Position numbers and translations under genes: made by a program. This document shows positions 1 to 7,293 of a DNA stretch of 15,857 nucleotides, piece by piece; within the stretch, counting starts at the first letter, position 1, and each line of letters begins with the position of its first letter. Source of the stretch: an uncultured Streptococcus sp. (lineage in GTDB: Bacteria; Bacillota; Bacilli; Lactobacillales; Streptococcaceae). Below the pieces are notes generated by a model. The model had not been told where the DNA came from. It ran no database searches and saw nothing but the letters and a program-made list of their open reading frames with translations. The stretch spans positions 1 through 15,857 of the forward strand of contig CAAEFF010000079.1 in the NCBI GenBank assembly GCA_900755085.1, given 5' to 3'.

Positions 1-89
1 AGAACAAACTTAATAATAGACCTCGAAAATGTCTTAACTGGAAAACACCTTATGAAGTTTTCTATGAAGAAAATGTGCACTTATTTTGA
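1..89 (+). CDS. IS30-family transposase, C-terminal fragment (cut by window edge)
   Basis: Reading from base 3, 28 codons run to a TGA at 87-89. The peptide contains NNRPRKCLNWKTPYEVF, which matches the C-terminal tail typical of IS30-family DDE transposases (the NxRPRKxLxWxTPxE pattern at the end of the integrase core). The rest of the gene lies outside the window, so it cannot be said whether the element is intact. The right inverted repeat of the element should lie close to the stop codon, roughly in bases 65-105, but its boundary cannot be set without the left end. The family is clear; whether the copy is functional is unknown. Confidence 0.85.
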   Translation, partial: NKLNNRPRKCLNWKTPYEVFYEENVHLF

Positions 90-104
90 CAATTCAAGGT
101 TTTG

Positions 105-140
105 AAAAAGGCTAGGATAATTGCTATCCTAGCCTTTTAT
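105..140. terminator. Bidirectional intrinsic terminator between the IS30 transposase end and yfhO
   Basis: A perfect 10-bp stem, GGCTAGGATA at 110-119 and TATCCTAGCC at 125-134, encloses a 5-base loop. The plus strand continues with TTTTAT (135-140). On the minus strand the stem is followed by TTTTTC (complement of 104-109), a good U-tract for yfhO, whose stop codon lies about 30 bases before the stem. It can serve both converging units. Confidence 0.9.
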
Positions 141-166
141 GTATAAGTGAACGATGTATAGATTTC

Positions 167-2734
167 TTAGCTTTTTCGTCTTTTTATTTGTCTCCATTCG
201 TAGAGGAAAAAGAGAATGATTCCAACGAAAAAGGCAATAATTCCTTCAATGAAGCCTTGAGGAACAAATGTTAAAGTGACTGTTCCAGATCCTTTTGGAA
301 CACGAACTCCCATCAATCCTTTCTGGATGCGGTGAATTTGGATAGGTTTTCCATTTTGTTTAGCTGACCATCCTTTATCGTAAGGCAGTGTAAAAATTAG
401 AGTCGTATTTCTATTTGCGTTATAAGTTGCTACTACTTTATTTTTCTTTTTGTGAATTGCAACTTCTTGTTGACGAATGCTAGTGATAGCTTGTGTATAT
501 TGGTCAAGATCCAGAGCAAAAAATTCTGGTGTATTAAAAGAGACTGTCGAATTTTCTGGAAAACTTATACGAATAGTAACTGTTTCTTCTGTGTCAAAAT
601 GGCCAATTGAAAAGAATGGAAAGGCATTATCAATGGTATAGCGTTGAGTCTGTCCATTGTAGCCAATTTCAATCTCTTTCCGATTATCATTTGAAAATTG
701 TAAATTTGGAACATTGACATATAGTTGGCTATGGGCAGGAATTGTTACTTCATATTGAATACTTGCGTAGGATAGATGACTATCTTCTTCAATTTTTGCA
801 GTTTGCAACGAAGATGCAGTGTTTTGTGAAGTAGGCGAGAGAATAGGTAATTTCTTATAAAATTTATATTTTTCATCTGTGATTTGATGGATGAATCGTG
901 TTTGATTATCCAGTGTCAAATTTGTAAATGAAGTATTTTTATAAGGTTTTACTGACAAAAAGGCGATTGGTAAGGCATATTCATTTTCTGAAAGTGAGAC
1001 TCCACTTTTGGTTGCAATCTCTTTAAATCCAAATTTTTGAACAGGTTGTTGGCTTAAATTATAGCGAACACCAAATAGACTATCCATTAAAATAGAATTG
1101 TTTTGGTATCGAAGATTGAGGTTGGTTCCTTCAGATTTAAATCCAAGTTTGTCCAATGTCGAGCTAGCATCCGTATTTCGTACAGATGAAAATTGAGAAA
1201 TGCCGTTATAACCATATTTCATGCTATCATTGCCCGTTTGGGGCTGTAGAATCTCAGTCCGATAGTTTGAGTCTGTCTTTCCTCTTACTAAGGATTGGAT
1301 GGCTTTTAAGTCGCGTTCGTAGGATGACCGAGAAGCAAAGACCCATTCATTCGCAATTCCTTCCATTTGATAATAACCATTCACCGATAATTCAAAGATG
1401 GAGAAAAAAAGGATCGAAAGATAAAAAAGTCTAGGCGGTATTTTTTTAAAGATAAATCCTAAACAGACTAAATAGAAAGCGATTAAAAATTCAAAAGTAA
1501 CAATGAAATTGACAGCATCTAAAAATTTATAGTGACTGCTGTAAAGAACAGTTGCTCCAAATCCTAGAATAAGGAGGAAACTAGCAAGACTAAAACGAAT
1601 CCAAGTGATCTCCTCCATTCGATTTAGAACTTCTCCTGCCATTAGAATAATCGTCAAAGAAAAGATCCAAGAGTATCGATGAAGAAACATATTTGGCGCG
1701 TGCATACCTTGCCAAAGGAGATCTAATAGTTGAAAACGAAAACTAAAAATAAGAATGGTCAATAGTATAAAGTAAGAAAGTTTCACGTGAAACTTGATCG
1801 ATTTTACAAAGAAAAAGGTGATTGCTAGTAGCAGTGGAAATAGCCCTATGTAGATCATTGGAATGGATCCATATTTAGTAGTGTCAAAACTTCCAATGAA
1901 ATTTTTTGCAAATACGTCAAGATACCAACTTTTTTCTGTAAAGATACTGTCAATCTTTGAAAAATTTTCTCCATGAGTGCGTAAATCTAAGAAGGTTGGA
2001 TATAACATCACAAGACTTGTTATAACTGATAAAAGAGATACAATCACAAAATGGAAGAAACGTTTTCCAATTTCCTTTATGTTCCATGACAGTTGTGTCA
2101 AGTACCATAATATGAGAAAAATAGACATCATAAATCCAAAATAATAATTTTGGATAAACAAACAGGTTAAACTGATAAAGTAGAGAATCTCTCTCTTATT
2201 GTAAATGAGTTTTTTGAATCCATAAAGAATTAATGGTGCTAGGATAAAAACATCTAGCCAAGTTTTGATTTCAATTTGGCTGATAGCAAAGCTCATCAGA
2301 GCAAATGAGGTTGAAAGGGTAAGAACCAGGGATCTAGGAATTTTAGAAAACATTCCATGTAAACTAATATAAGTACTTAATCCAATAGCTCCAAATTTAA
2401 GAAGAGTGATGAGATAAACAGCATCTGGCATGGATTGTGCATTAAAGAAGTAGACAAGAGGAGAAAAGAAACTTCCTAGATAATAGCTACTGAGTGCATA
2501 GAAATTAAGGCCTAATCCACTTTGAAAACTGTAAAATAGGCTATCTGTCCCATGTAAAATATTTCGAAGTGTGGTATCAAAAATGACATACTGATGATAA
2601 CCATCTCCTAACAATGGGGATGTCTCACTGTTCCAGTAGATTCCTTGTGAGAGGTAAATAAAGAACATCATGATCACTGGAATCAGGAAAGAAGATACTA
2701 TAAGAAGGGATGTTTTTAGCTTTGTTTTATTCAT
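167..2734 (-). CDS. yfhO: YfhO family polytopic membrane protein, probable GT-C type glycosyltransferase
   Basis: This 855-residue protein starts with a membrane segment (about residues 9-29), followed by a conserved-looking GDGYHQY loop at 43-49, about a dozen hydrophobic helices up to about residue 455, a large presumably extracytoplasmic beta-rich domain (about 460-825), and a final membrane helix (about 830-848) ending in a positively charged KRRKS tail. That architecture and length fit the YfhO family (PF09586). Members in Bacillus and Listeria are implicated in glycosylating wall or lipoteichoic acids from a lipid-linked sugar. By analogy with other GT-C enzymes, Asp44 in the first loop is a candidate catalytic residue; that is inference. 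The ATG at 2732-2734 has only a weak Shine-Dalgarno match. The gene lies 55 bp downstream of the ABC-F gene on the same strand, with a hairpin between them. A parS palindrome is embedded at codons 314-319. Substrate is unknown. Confidence 0.85.
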   Translation of the reverse strand: MNKTKLKTSLLIVSSFLIPVIMMFFIYLSQGIYWNSETSPLLGDGYHQYVIFDTTLRNILHGTDSLFYSFQSGLGLNFYALSSYYLGSFFSPLVYFFNAQSMPDAVYLITLLKFGAIGLSTYISLHGMFSKIPRSLVLTLSTSFALMSFAISQIEIKTWLDVFILAPLILYGFKKLIYNKREILYFISLTCLFIQNYYFGFMMSIFLILWYLTQLSWNIKEIGKRFFHFVIVSLLSVITSLVMLYPTFLDLRTHGENFSKIDSIFTEKSWYLDVFAKNFIGSFDTTKYGSIPMIYIGLFPLLLAITFFFVKSIKFHVKLSYFILLTILIFSFRFQLLDLLWQGMHAPNMFLHRYSWIFSLTIILMAGEVLNRMEEITWIRFSLASFLLILGFGATVLYSSHYKFLDAVNFIVTFEFLIAFYLVCLGFIFKKIPPRLFYLSILFFSIFELSVNGYYQMEGIANEWVFASRSSYERDLKAIQSLVRGKTDSNYRTEILQPQTGNDSMKYGYNGISQFSSVRNTDASSTLDKLGFKSEGTNLNLRYQNNSILMDSLFGVRYNLSQQPVQKFGFKEIATKSGVSLSENEYALPIAFLSVKPYKNTSFTNLTLDNQTRFIHQITDEKYKFYKKLPILSPTSQNTASSLQTAKIEEDSHLSYASIQYEVTIPAHSQLYVNVPNLQFSNDNRKEIEIGYNGQTQRYTIDNAFPFFSIGHFDTEETVTIRISFPENSTVSFNTPEFFALDLDQYTQAITSIRQQEVAIHKKKNKVVATYNANRNTTLIFTLPYDKGWSAKQNGKPIQIHRIQKGLMGVRVPKGSGTVTLTFVPQGFIEGIIAFFVGIILFFLYEWRQIKRRKS
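1778..1795. other. parS: parS-like centromere site inside yfhO (ParB binding)
   Basis: AAGTTTCACGTGAAACTT is a perfect 18-bp palindrome. Its central 14 bases, GTTTCACGTGAAAC (1780-1793), equal the core of the known bacterial parS consensus TGTTTCACGTGAAACA (14 of 16 positions match overall). On the coding strand it encodes Lys-Phe-His-Val-Lys-Leu, residues 314-319 of YfhO. The binding protein ParB is not encoded in the window. Confidence 0.9.
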
Positions 2735-2747
2735 ATCATTCTACTGA

Positions 2748-2785
2748 AAGAGCCTGAAATAAGGATTTCAGGACTCTTAATTTTT
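2748..2785. terminator. Stem-loop between the ABC-F gene and yfhO, possible terminator or attenuator
   Basis: AAGAG plus CCTGAAAT (2748-2760) pairs with ATTTCAGG (2765-2772) and CTCTT (2774-2778) around a 4-base loop, with one bulged A. In the minus-strand direction used by both flanking genes, the stem is followed only by a short CTCTTTCAG, so termination after the ABC-F gene may be partial. The better T-run (TTAATTTTT, 2777-2785) is on the plus strand, where no upstream gene needs it. Confidence 0.6.
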
Positions 2786-2789
2786 ATGA

Positions 2790-4409
2790 TTAATTCCAAA
2801 GTTCTTTCACTTTTGCTTGAACTTCTTCATTTTCAAGAAACTCATCATAGGTTTCATCAATGCGATCGATCACGCCGTTTTTTGAAAGAACGATAATATG
2901 GTTGGCGAGTGTTTGAATGAATTCGTGGTCATGGCTAGCAAAAATAATCGATTCTTTAAAATTCTTCAATCCGTCATTCAAACTTGAAATAGACTCCAAA
3001 TCCAAGTGATTGGTAGGATCGTCTAGCACAAGAACGTTTGACTTGAGAAGCATCAATTTAGATAACATGACACGAACTTTTTCTCCCCCTGACAAGACGT
3101 TGACAGACTTGTTAACTTCGTCACCAGAAAAGAGCATGCGTCCTAAGAAACCACGAAGGAAAGTATTGTCATCTTCTTCTTTACTTGCAAATTGACGAAG
3201 CCAATCAAGAATCGTTTCTCCTCCTGCAAAGTCACGACTATTATCTTTTGGTAAGTAAGATTGACTCGTCGTGACACCCCATTTGACAGTTCCCTCATAT
3301 TCAATATCTCCCATCAATGCACGAATCAATGCTGTTGTTTGGATATCATTTTGTCCAATAAGGGCTGTCTTATCACCAGGACGTAAGATAAAATTGATAT
3401 TGTCAAGGATGGTTTCTCCATCAATCTTGACAGAGAGGTTTTCAACTGTCAAGAGATCGTTACCGATTTCTCGTTCTGCTTTAAAGTTAATAAATGGGTA
3501 TTTTCGACTAGATGGAACAATTTCTTCTAGCTCGATTTTGTCAAGCATTTTTTTACGGGATGTTGCTTGTTTTGATTTGGAAGCATTAGCTGAAAATCGT
3601 GCTACGAATTCCTGTAATTGTTTAATTTTTTCTTCAGCTTTTGCATTTCTATCTGCCTGTAATTTTGCTGCCAGTTCAGAGGATTCTTTCCAGAAATCAT
3701 AGTTACCGACATATAGTTTGATTTTTCCAAAATCAAGGTCCGCCATGTGGGTGCAAACTTTATTCAAAAAGTGACGGTCGTGGGAGACAACGATAACGGT
3801 ATTTTCAAAATCAATCAGAAAATTTTCCAACCAAGTAATGGATTGAATATCTAGACCATTGGTTGGTTCGTCTAAAAGAAGGACATCTGGCTTTCCAAAG
3901 AGGGCTTTGGCAAGGAGGACTTTTACTTTATCGCCATTAGCTAATTCACTCATGGTTTGATAATGAAGATCTTCTGAAATATATAAATTTTGAAGCAATT
4001 GAGAAGCTTCACTCTCTGCTTCCCAACCTCCGAGTTCAGCAAATTCTCCTTCAAGCTCAGCTGCACGGACCCCATCTTCATCAGAAAAATCTTCTTTCAT
4101 GTAGATAGCATCTTTTTCCTTCATGATGCTATAAAGTTTTTCATTTCCCATGATGACGACATCAATGACACGTTCTTCTTCATAGTCAAAATGATTCTGG
4201 CGTAAAACAGATAAACGTTCATCAGGACCAAGTGAAATGTGTCCAGTTGTTGGTTCGATATCCCCAGCTAAAATTTTCAAAAAAGTAGATTTTCCGGCAC
4301 CGTTGGCACCGATGAGACCGTATGTATTTTCTTCTGTAAAGTTTATATTGACATCGTCAAACAATTTTCGATCACTAAAACGTAGTGAGACGTCTGATAC
4401 TGTAAGCAA
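2790..4409 (-). CDS. ABC-F family ATPase (YkpA/YbiT-type), ribosome-associated
   Basis: Soluble tandem-ABC protein with no membrane segments, 539 residues from the TTG at 4407-4409. The first ATPase domain has Walker A GANGAGKST (34-42), a divergent signature LANGDK (156-161), Walker B ending LLLDE (Glu181) and an SHD switch. A charged interdomain linker follows (about 241-306). The second domain keeps signature LSGGEK (439-444), but its P-loop reads GQNDIQTTA (352-360) without the Lys/Ser-Thr pair, and the catalytic Glu is Asp464 in LDDPTNHLD. ABC-F proteins bind the ribosomal E site and affect translation; the specific role here is unknown. The frame is open back to a TTG at 4466, but that codon is in the -35 box. 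The TTG at 4409 follows AGAGGAGAAAACCA, a strong ribosome binding site, and gives the usual family length. Confidence 0.93.
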   Translation of the reverse strand: MLTVSDVSLRFSDRKLFDDVNINFTEENTYGLIGANGAGKSTFLKILAGDIEPTTGHISLGPDERLSVLRQNHFDYEEERVIDVVIMGNEKLYSIMKEKDAIYMKEDFSDEDGVRAAELEGEFAELGGWEAESEASQLLQNLYISEDLHYQTMSELANGDKVKVLLAKALFGKPDVLLLDEPTNGLDIQSITWLENFLIDFENTVIVVSHDRHFLNKVCTHMADLDFGKIKLYVGNYDFWKESSELAAKLQADRNAKAEEKIKQLQEFVARFSANASKSKQATSRKKMLDKIELEEIVPSSRKYPFINFKAEREIGNDLLTVENLSVKIDGETILDNINFILRPGDKTALIGQNDIQTTALIRALMGDIEYEGTVKWGVTTSQSYLPKDNSRDFAGGETILDWLRQFASKEEDDNTFLRGFLGRMLFSGDEVNKSVNVLSGGEKVRVMLSKLMLLKSNVLVLDDPTNHLDLESISSLNDGLKNFKESIIFASHDHEFIQTLANHIIVLSKNGVIDRIDETYDEFLENEEVQAKVKELWN

Positions 4410-4437
4410 TGGTTTTCTCCTCTTTCTATAATGTCTT

Positions 4438-4466
4438 ATTTTACTAGAAAATAGGGGAAAAATCAA
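4438..4466 (-). promoter_or_regulatory. Promoter of the ABC-F gene
   Basis: On the minus strand, TTGATT (complement of 4461-4466) and TAAAAT (complement of 4438-4443) are separated by exactly 17 bases, a good sigma-A type promoter. It places the transcript start about 20-25 bases upstream of the TTG start, just ahead of the ribosome binding site. Confidence 0.75.
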
Positions 4467-4487
4467 TCTTTTATAGTGTCAAGTTTG

Positions 4488-4526
4488 TTTTACAACTATG
4501 TAAAATGCGTTTACATCTTTGTAAAG
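4488..4526. promoter_or_regulatory. Operator-like array of alternating TTTACA/TGTAAA half-sites between ABC-F gene and trpS
   Basis: Four half-sites occur in order: TTTACA (4489-4494), TGTAAA (4499-4504), TTTACA (4510-4515), TGTAAA (4520-4525). Their starts are 10, 11 and 10 bases apart, so all face the same side of the helix. The outer pairs form two dyads of the form TTTACA-N4-TGTAAA spaced 21 bp apart. The array lies upstream of both divergent promoters. No regulator is identified; the pattern suggests two dimers bound side by side. Confidence 0.5.
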
Positions 4527-4580
4527 ATGAGATTAATCAAAGGCAGATAGGATAGACTAACATTTTTAACTAGAAAGTGC

Positions 4581-4586
4581 TATAAT
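4581..4586 (+). promoter_or_regulatory. Extended -10 promoter element of trpS
   Basis: TATAAT is preceded by TGC, an extended -10 arrangement; no good -35 box is found 16-18 bases upstream. It lies 28 bases before the trpS ATG, leaving a very short leader. The in-frame ATG at 4585 overlaps this box and so cannot be the translation start. Confidence 0.75.
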
Positions 4587-4614
4587 GGAAGGGATAACGA
4601 TTAAGGAGAAGAGT

Positions 4615-5643
4615 ATGACAAAACCCATCATTTTGACAGGAGATAGACCAACAGGAAAACTTCACATTGGCCATTATGTTGGATCTTTAAAAAATCGCGT
4701 TTTGCTACAAAATAAAGACGAGTTTAATATGTTTGTTTTCCTAGCAGACCAGCAAGCTTTGACAGATCATGCAAAAGATCCAAAAACCATAGTAGAATCT
4801 ATTGGCAATGTCGCTTTGGACTATCTTGCTGCTGGCCTAGATCCTGAAAAGGTTACGATTTTCATTCAAAGTCAGATTCCTGAGCTGGCAGAATTGACTA
4901 TGTATTACATGAATCTTGTATCTTTGGCGCGACTTGAAAGAAATCCAACTGTAAAGACTGAAATCGCTCAAAAAGGTTTTGGTGAGAGTATTCCAACAGG
5001 ATTTTTGGTATACCCTATTTCACAAGCAGCGGATATTACAGCATTTAAAGCCAATTTTGTTCCAGTAGGTAATGACCAAAAGCCAATGATTGAGCAAACT
5101 CGTGAGATTGTTCGTTCCTTTAATCATGCATACAACACAGATGCTTTGGTCGAACCAGAAGGAATTTATCCTGAAAATGAAGCAGCTGGTCGCTTACCTG
5201 GTTTAGATGGAAATGCTAAAATGTCTAAATCCTTAAATAACGGTATTTACCTAGCTGATGATGCGGATACCTTGAAGAAAAAAGTGATGAGCATGTATAC
5301 TGATCCGGATCACATCAAAGTAGAGGATCCAGGAAAAATTGAAGGAAACATGGTATTTCATTACTTGGATGTATTTGGTCGACCAGAAGATGCAGATGAA
5401 ATTGCAGAAATGAAAGAACATTATCAACGTGGAGGCCTTGGTGATGTAAAGACCAAACGATATCTTTTAGAAATTTTGGATCGTGAATTAAGACCAATTC
5501 GTGAAAGACGCCTTGAGTTTGCAAAGGATATGGGAGAAGTATATTCCATTCTCGAAAAAGGTAGTGAGCGTGCTCGCAGTGTTGCAGCACAAACATTGGA
5601 TGATGTAAAATCTGCGATGGGAATAACCTATTTCAAAAAATAA
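4615..5643 (+). CDS. trpS: Tryptophan--tRNA ligase
   Basis: Class I aminoacyl-tRNA synthetase that charges tRNA-Trp using ATP. From the ATG at 4615 it has 342 residues, the usual size of bacterial TrpS. The N-terminal nucleotide-binding motif is PTGKLHIGH (12-20), and the second signature is KMSKS (202-206). The preceding AAGGAG supports this start; the upstream ATG at 4585 lies inside the promoter. The gene has its own promoter, is divergent from the ABC-F gene, and is followed by a separately promoted guaB. No T-box leader is present, since the 5' untranslated region is only about 20 bases. Confidence 0.97.
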   Translation: MTKPIILTGDRPTGKLHIGHYVGSLKNRVLLQNKDEFNMFVFLADQQALTDHAKDPKTIVESIGNVALDYLAAGLDPEKVTIFIQSQIPELAELTMYYMNLVSLARLERNPTVKTEIAQKGFGESIPTGFLVYPISQAADITAFKANFVPVGNDQKPMIEQTREIVRSFNHAYNTDALVEPEGIYPENEAAGRLPGLDGNAKMSKSLNNGIYLADDADTLKKKVMSMYTDPDHIKVEDPGKIEGNMVFHYLDVFGRPEDADEIAEMKEHYQRGGLGDVKTKRYLLEILDRELRPIRERRLEFAKDMGEVYSILEKGSERARSVAAQTLDDVKSAMGITYFKK

Positions 5644-5651
5644 GCATTTAC

Positions 5652-5671
5652 AAATTGGATATATACAATTT
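5652..5671 (+). terminator. Weak AT-rich stem-loop after trpS
   Basis: AAATTG (5652-5657) pairs with CAATTT (5666-5671) around an 8-base AT loop, followed by TTCCTTTATT. It is short and AT-rich, so it is at best a weak terminator for trpS; no better one is visible before guaB. Confidence 0.3.
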
Positions 5672-5686
5672 TCCTTTATTCCTTTA

Positions 5687-5715
5687 CAATTTGCCAATAA
5701 ATGATTGACAAATTG
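5687..5715. promoter_or_regulatory. Inverted repeat overlapping the guaB -35 box
   Basis: CAATTTGCCAAT (5687-5698) is the reverse complement of ATTGACAAATTG (5704-5715) with one mismatch, around a 5-base spacer. The right arm contains the TTGACA -35 box. A protein bound here would block RNA polymerase, so it is a candidate operator for guaB. A third copy of the half-site, ACAAATTG, is at 5650-5657. It does not resemble the PurR box I know from Bacillus. Confidence 0.4.
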
Positions 5716-5732
5716 CGATAGAATGGTATGAT
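5705..5732 (+). promoter_or_regulatory. Promoter of guaB
   Basis: A consensus -35 TTGACA (5705-5710) and a -10 TATGAT (5727-5732) are 16 bases apart. The -10 box is preceded by TGG, an extended -10. It lies about 55 bases upstream of the guaB ATG. Confidence 0.8.
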
Positions 5733-5787
5733 ATTAACAATAAAAATTCGAGCCTTGCTCAAATAAAAAGAAAAGAGGATCCAGCGG

Positions 5788-7269
5788 ATGTCTAATTGGG
5801 ACACAAAGTTTTTAAAAAAAGGGTTTACATTTGATGACGTGCTTTTGATTCCGGCAGAAAGTCACGTATTGCCTAATGATGCAGATTTAAGTACACAATT
5901 AGCAAGTAATTTGCACTTAAACATCCCAATCATTACTGCTGCAATGGATACAGTGACTGAAAGCCAAATGGCAATTGCTATGGCGCGTGCTGGTGGACTT
6001 GGTGTGATCCATAAAAATATGTCAATTGAGCAACAGGCAGATGAAGTAAGAAAAGTAAAACGTTCTGAAAATGGAGTTATTATTGATCCATTCTATTTGA
6101 CTCCATCTCATACAATTGCGGAAGCAAATGAGTTGATGGGACGATACCGAATTAGTGGCGTTCCTGTTGTTGAAACACTTGAAAATCGTAAATTAATTGG
6201 TATTCTCACGAATCGTGACTTACGCTTTATTTCTGATTATAATGAACCTATTTCAAATCATATGACAAGTGAAAATTTGGTGACTGCACCAGTCGGAACT
6301 GATTTGGAAACAGCTGAACGCATTTTACAAGAACATCGTATTGAAAAATTACCATTGGTAGATGAAGAGGGTCGTCTTTCTGGATTGATTACGATCAAGG
6401 ATATTGAGAAAGTGATTGAGTTTCCAAATGCCGCTAAGGATGAATTTGGTCGCTTGCTTGTAGCTGGAGCTGTGGGAGTTACTTCTGATACCTTTGAACG
6501 TGCAGAAGCCCTTTTTGAAGCTGGTGCAGATGCTATTGTCATCGATACTGCTCATGGACATTCTGCAGGTGTTCTTCGTAAGATTGCAGAAATTCGTGCT
6601 CACTTCCCAGATCGTACCTTAATTGCAGGAAATATTGCGACAGCTGAAGGTGCACGTGCCTTGTTTGATGCAGGGGCAGACGTTGTTAAAGTTGGAATTG
6701 GACCAGGTTCTATCTGTACAACCCGTGTTGTTGCAGGTGTTGGTGTTCCTCAAGTTACGGCTATCTATGATGCAGCTGCTGTAGCTCGTGAATACGGTAA
6801 AACAATCATTGCTGATGGTGGTATCAAGTATTCAGGAGATATTGTCAAAGCTCTTGCGGCTGGTGGAAATGCGGTTATGCTCGGGTCCATGCTTGCGGGT
6901 ACAGATGAAGCACCAGGTGAAACAGAAATCTTCCAAGGTCGTAAATTTAAAACCTATCGTGGTATGGGATCGATTGCAGCCATGAAGAAAGGGTCTAGTG
7001 ATCGTTATTTCCAAGGATCTGTCAATGAAGCTAATAAATTGGTTCCTGAAGGAATTGAAGGACGTGTTGCTTATAAAGGTTCCGTAGCAGATATGGTCTT
7101 CCAAATGATCGGTGGTATCCGTTCAGGCATGGGCTATGTTGGTGCGGCAACCATTCAAGATTTACATGATAATGCTCAATTTGTTGAAATGAGTGGTGCA
7201 GGATTGAAAGAAAGTCATCCTCACGATGTTCAAATCACAAATGAGGCTCCTAACTACTCGGCACAATAA
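5788..7269 (+). CDS. guaB: Inosine-5'-monophosphate dehydrogenase
   Basis: Catalyses the NAD-dependent oxidation of IMP to XMP, the first committed step to guanine nucleotides. The 493-residue protein is full length. A (beta/alpha)8 barrel is interrupted by a pair of CBS domains at about residues 95-210. The catalytic loop GIGPGSICTTR carries the nucleophile Cys310. IMP-binding DGGIKYSGD follows at 343-351, and the mobile flap from about 390 carries the Arg406-Tyr407 pair that acts as the general base in characterised IMPDHs. The ATG is preceded by AGAGGA. It is transcribed alone from its own promoter and ends at a strong terminator shared with convergent recF. Confidence 0.98.
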   Translation: MSNWDTKFLKKGFTFDDVLLIPAESHVLPNDADLSTQLASNLHLNIPIITAAMDTVTESQMAIAMARAGGLGVIHKNMSIEQQADEVRKVKRSENGVIIDPFYLTPSHTIAEANELMGRYRISGVPVVETLENRKLIGILTNRDLRFISDYNEPISNHMTSENLVTAPVGTDLETAERILQEHRIEKLPLVDEEGRLSGLITIKDIEKVIEFPNAAKDEFGRLLVAGAVGVTSDTFERAEALFEAGADAIVIDTAHGHSAGVLRKIAEIRAHFPDRTLIAGNIATAEGARALFDAGADVVKVGIGPGSICTTRVVAGVGVPQVTAIYDAAAVAREYGKTIIADGGIKYSGDIVKALAAGGNAVMLGSMLAGTDEAPGETEIFQGRKFKTYRGMGSIAAMKKGSSDRYFQGSVNEANKLVPEGIEGRVAYKGSVADMVFQMIGGIRSGMGYVGAATIQDLHDNAQFVEMSGAGLKESHPHDVQITNEAPNYSAQ

Positions 7270-7293
7270 ATTTACTAATGTGTAAATAAAATT

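Noticed and set aside
3271..3702. Plus-strand reading frame of 143 codons opposite the ABC-F gene
   Set aside because: It is antisense to well-conserved coding sequence, has no ribosome binding site or recognisable domain, and is a shadow frame.
4499..4515. CcpA cre site (TGTAAA...TTTACA)
   Set aside because: The dyad is 17 bp overall with a 5-base centre, not the 14-bp cre form; it is better explained as part of the regular half-site array.
4467..4614. T-box riboswitch for trpS
   Set aside because: The trpS -10 box ends 28 bases before the ATG, leaving no room for a leader; no T-box sequence or antiterminator is visible.
5652..5671. Strong intrinsic terminator for trpS
   Set aside because: The stem is only 6 AT-rich base pairs with an 8-base loop and a broken T-run; it is listed only as a weak candidate.
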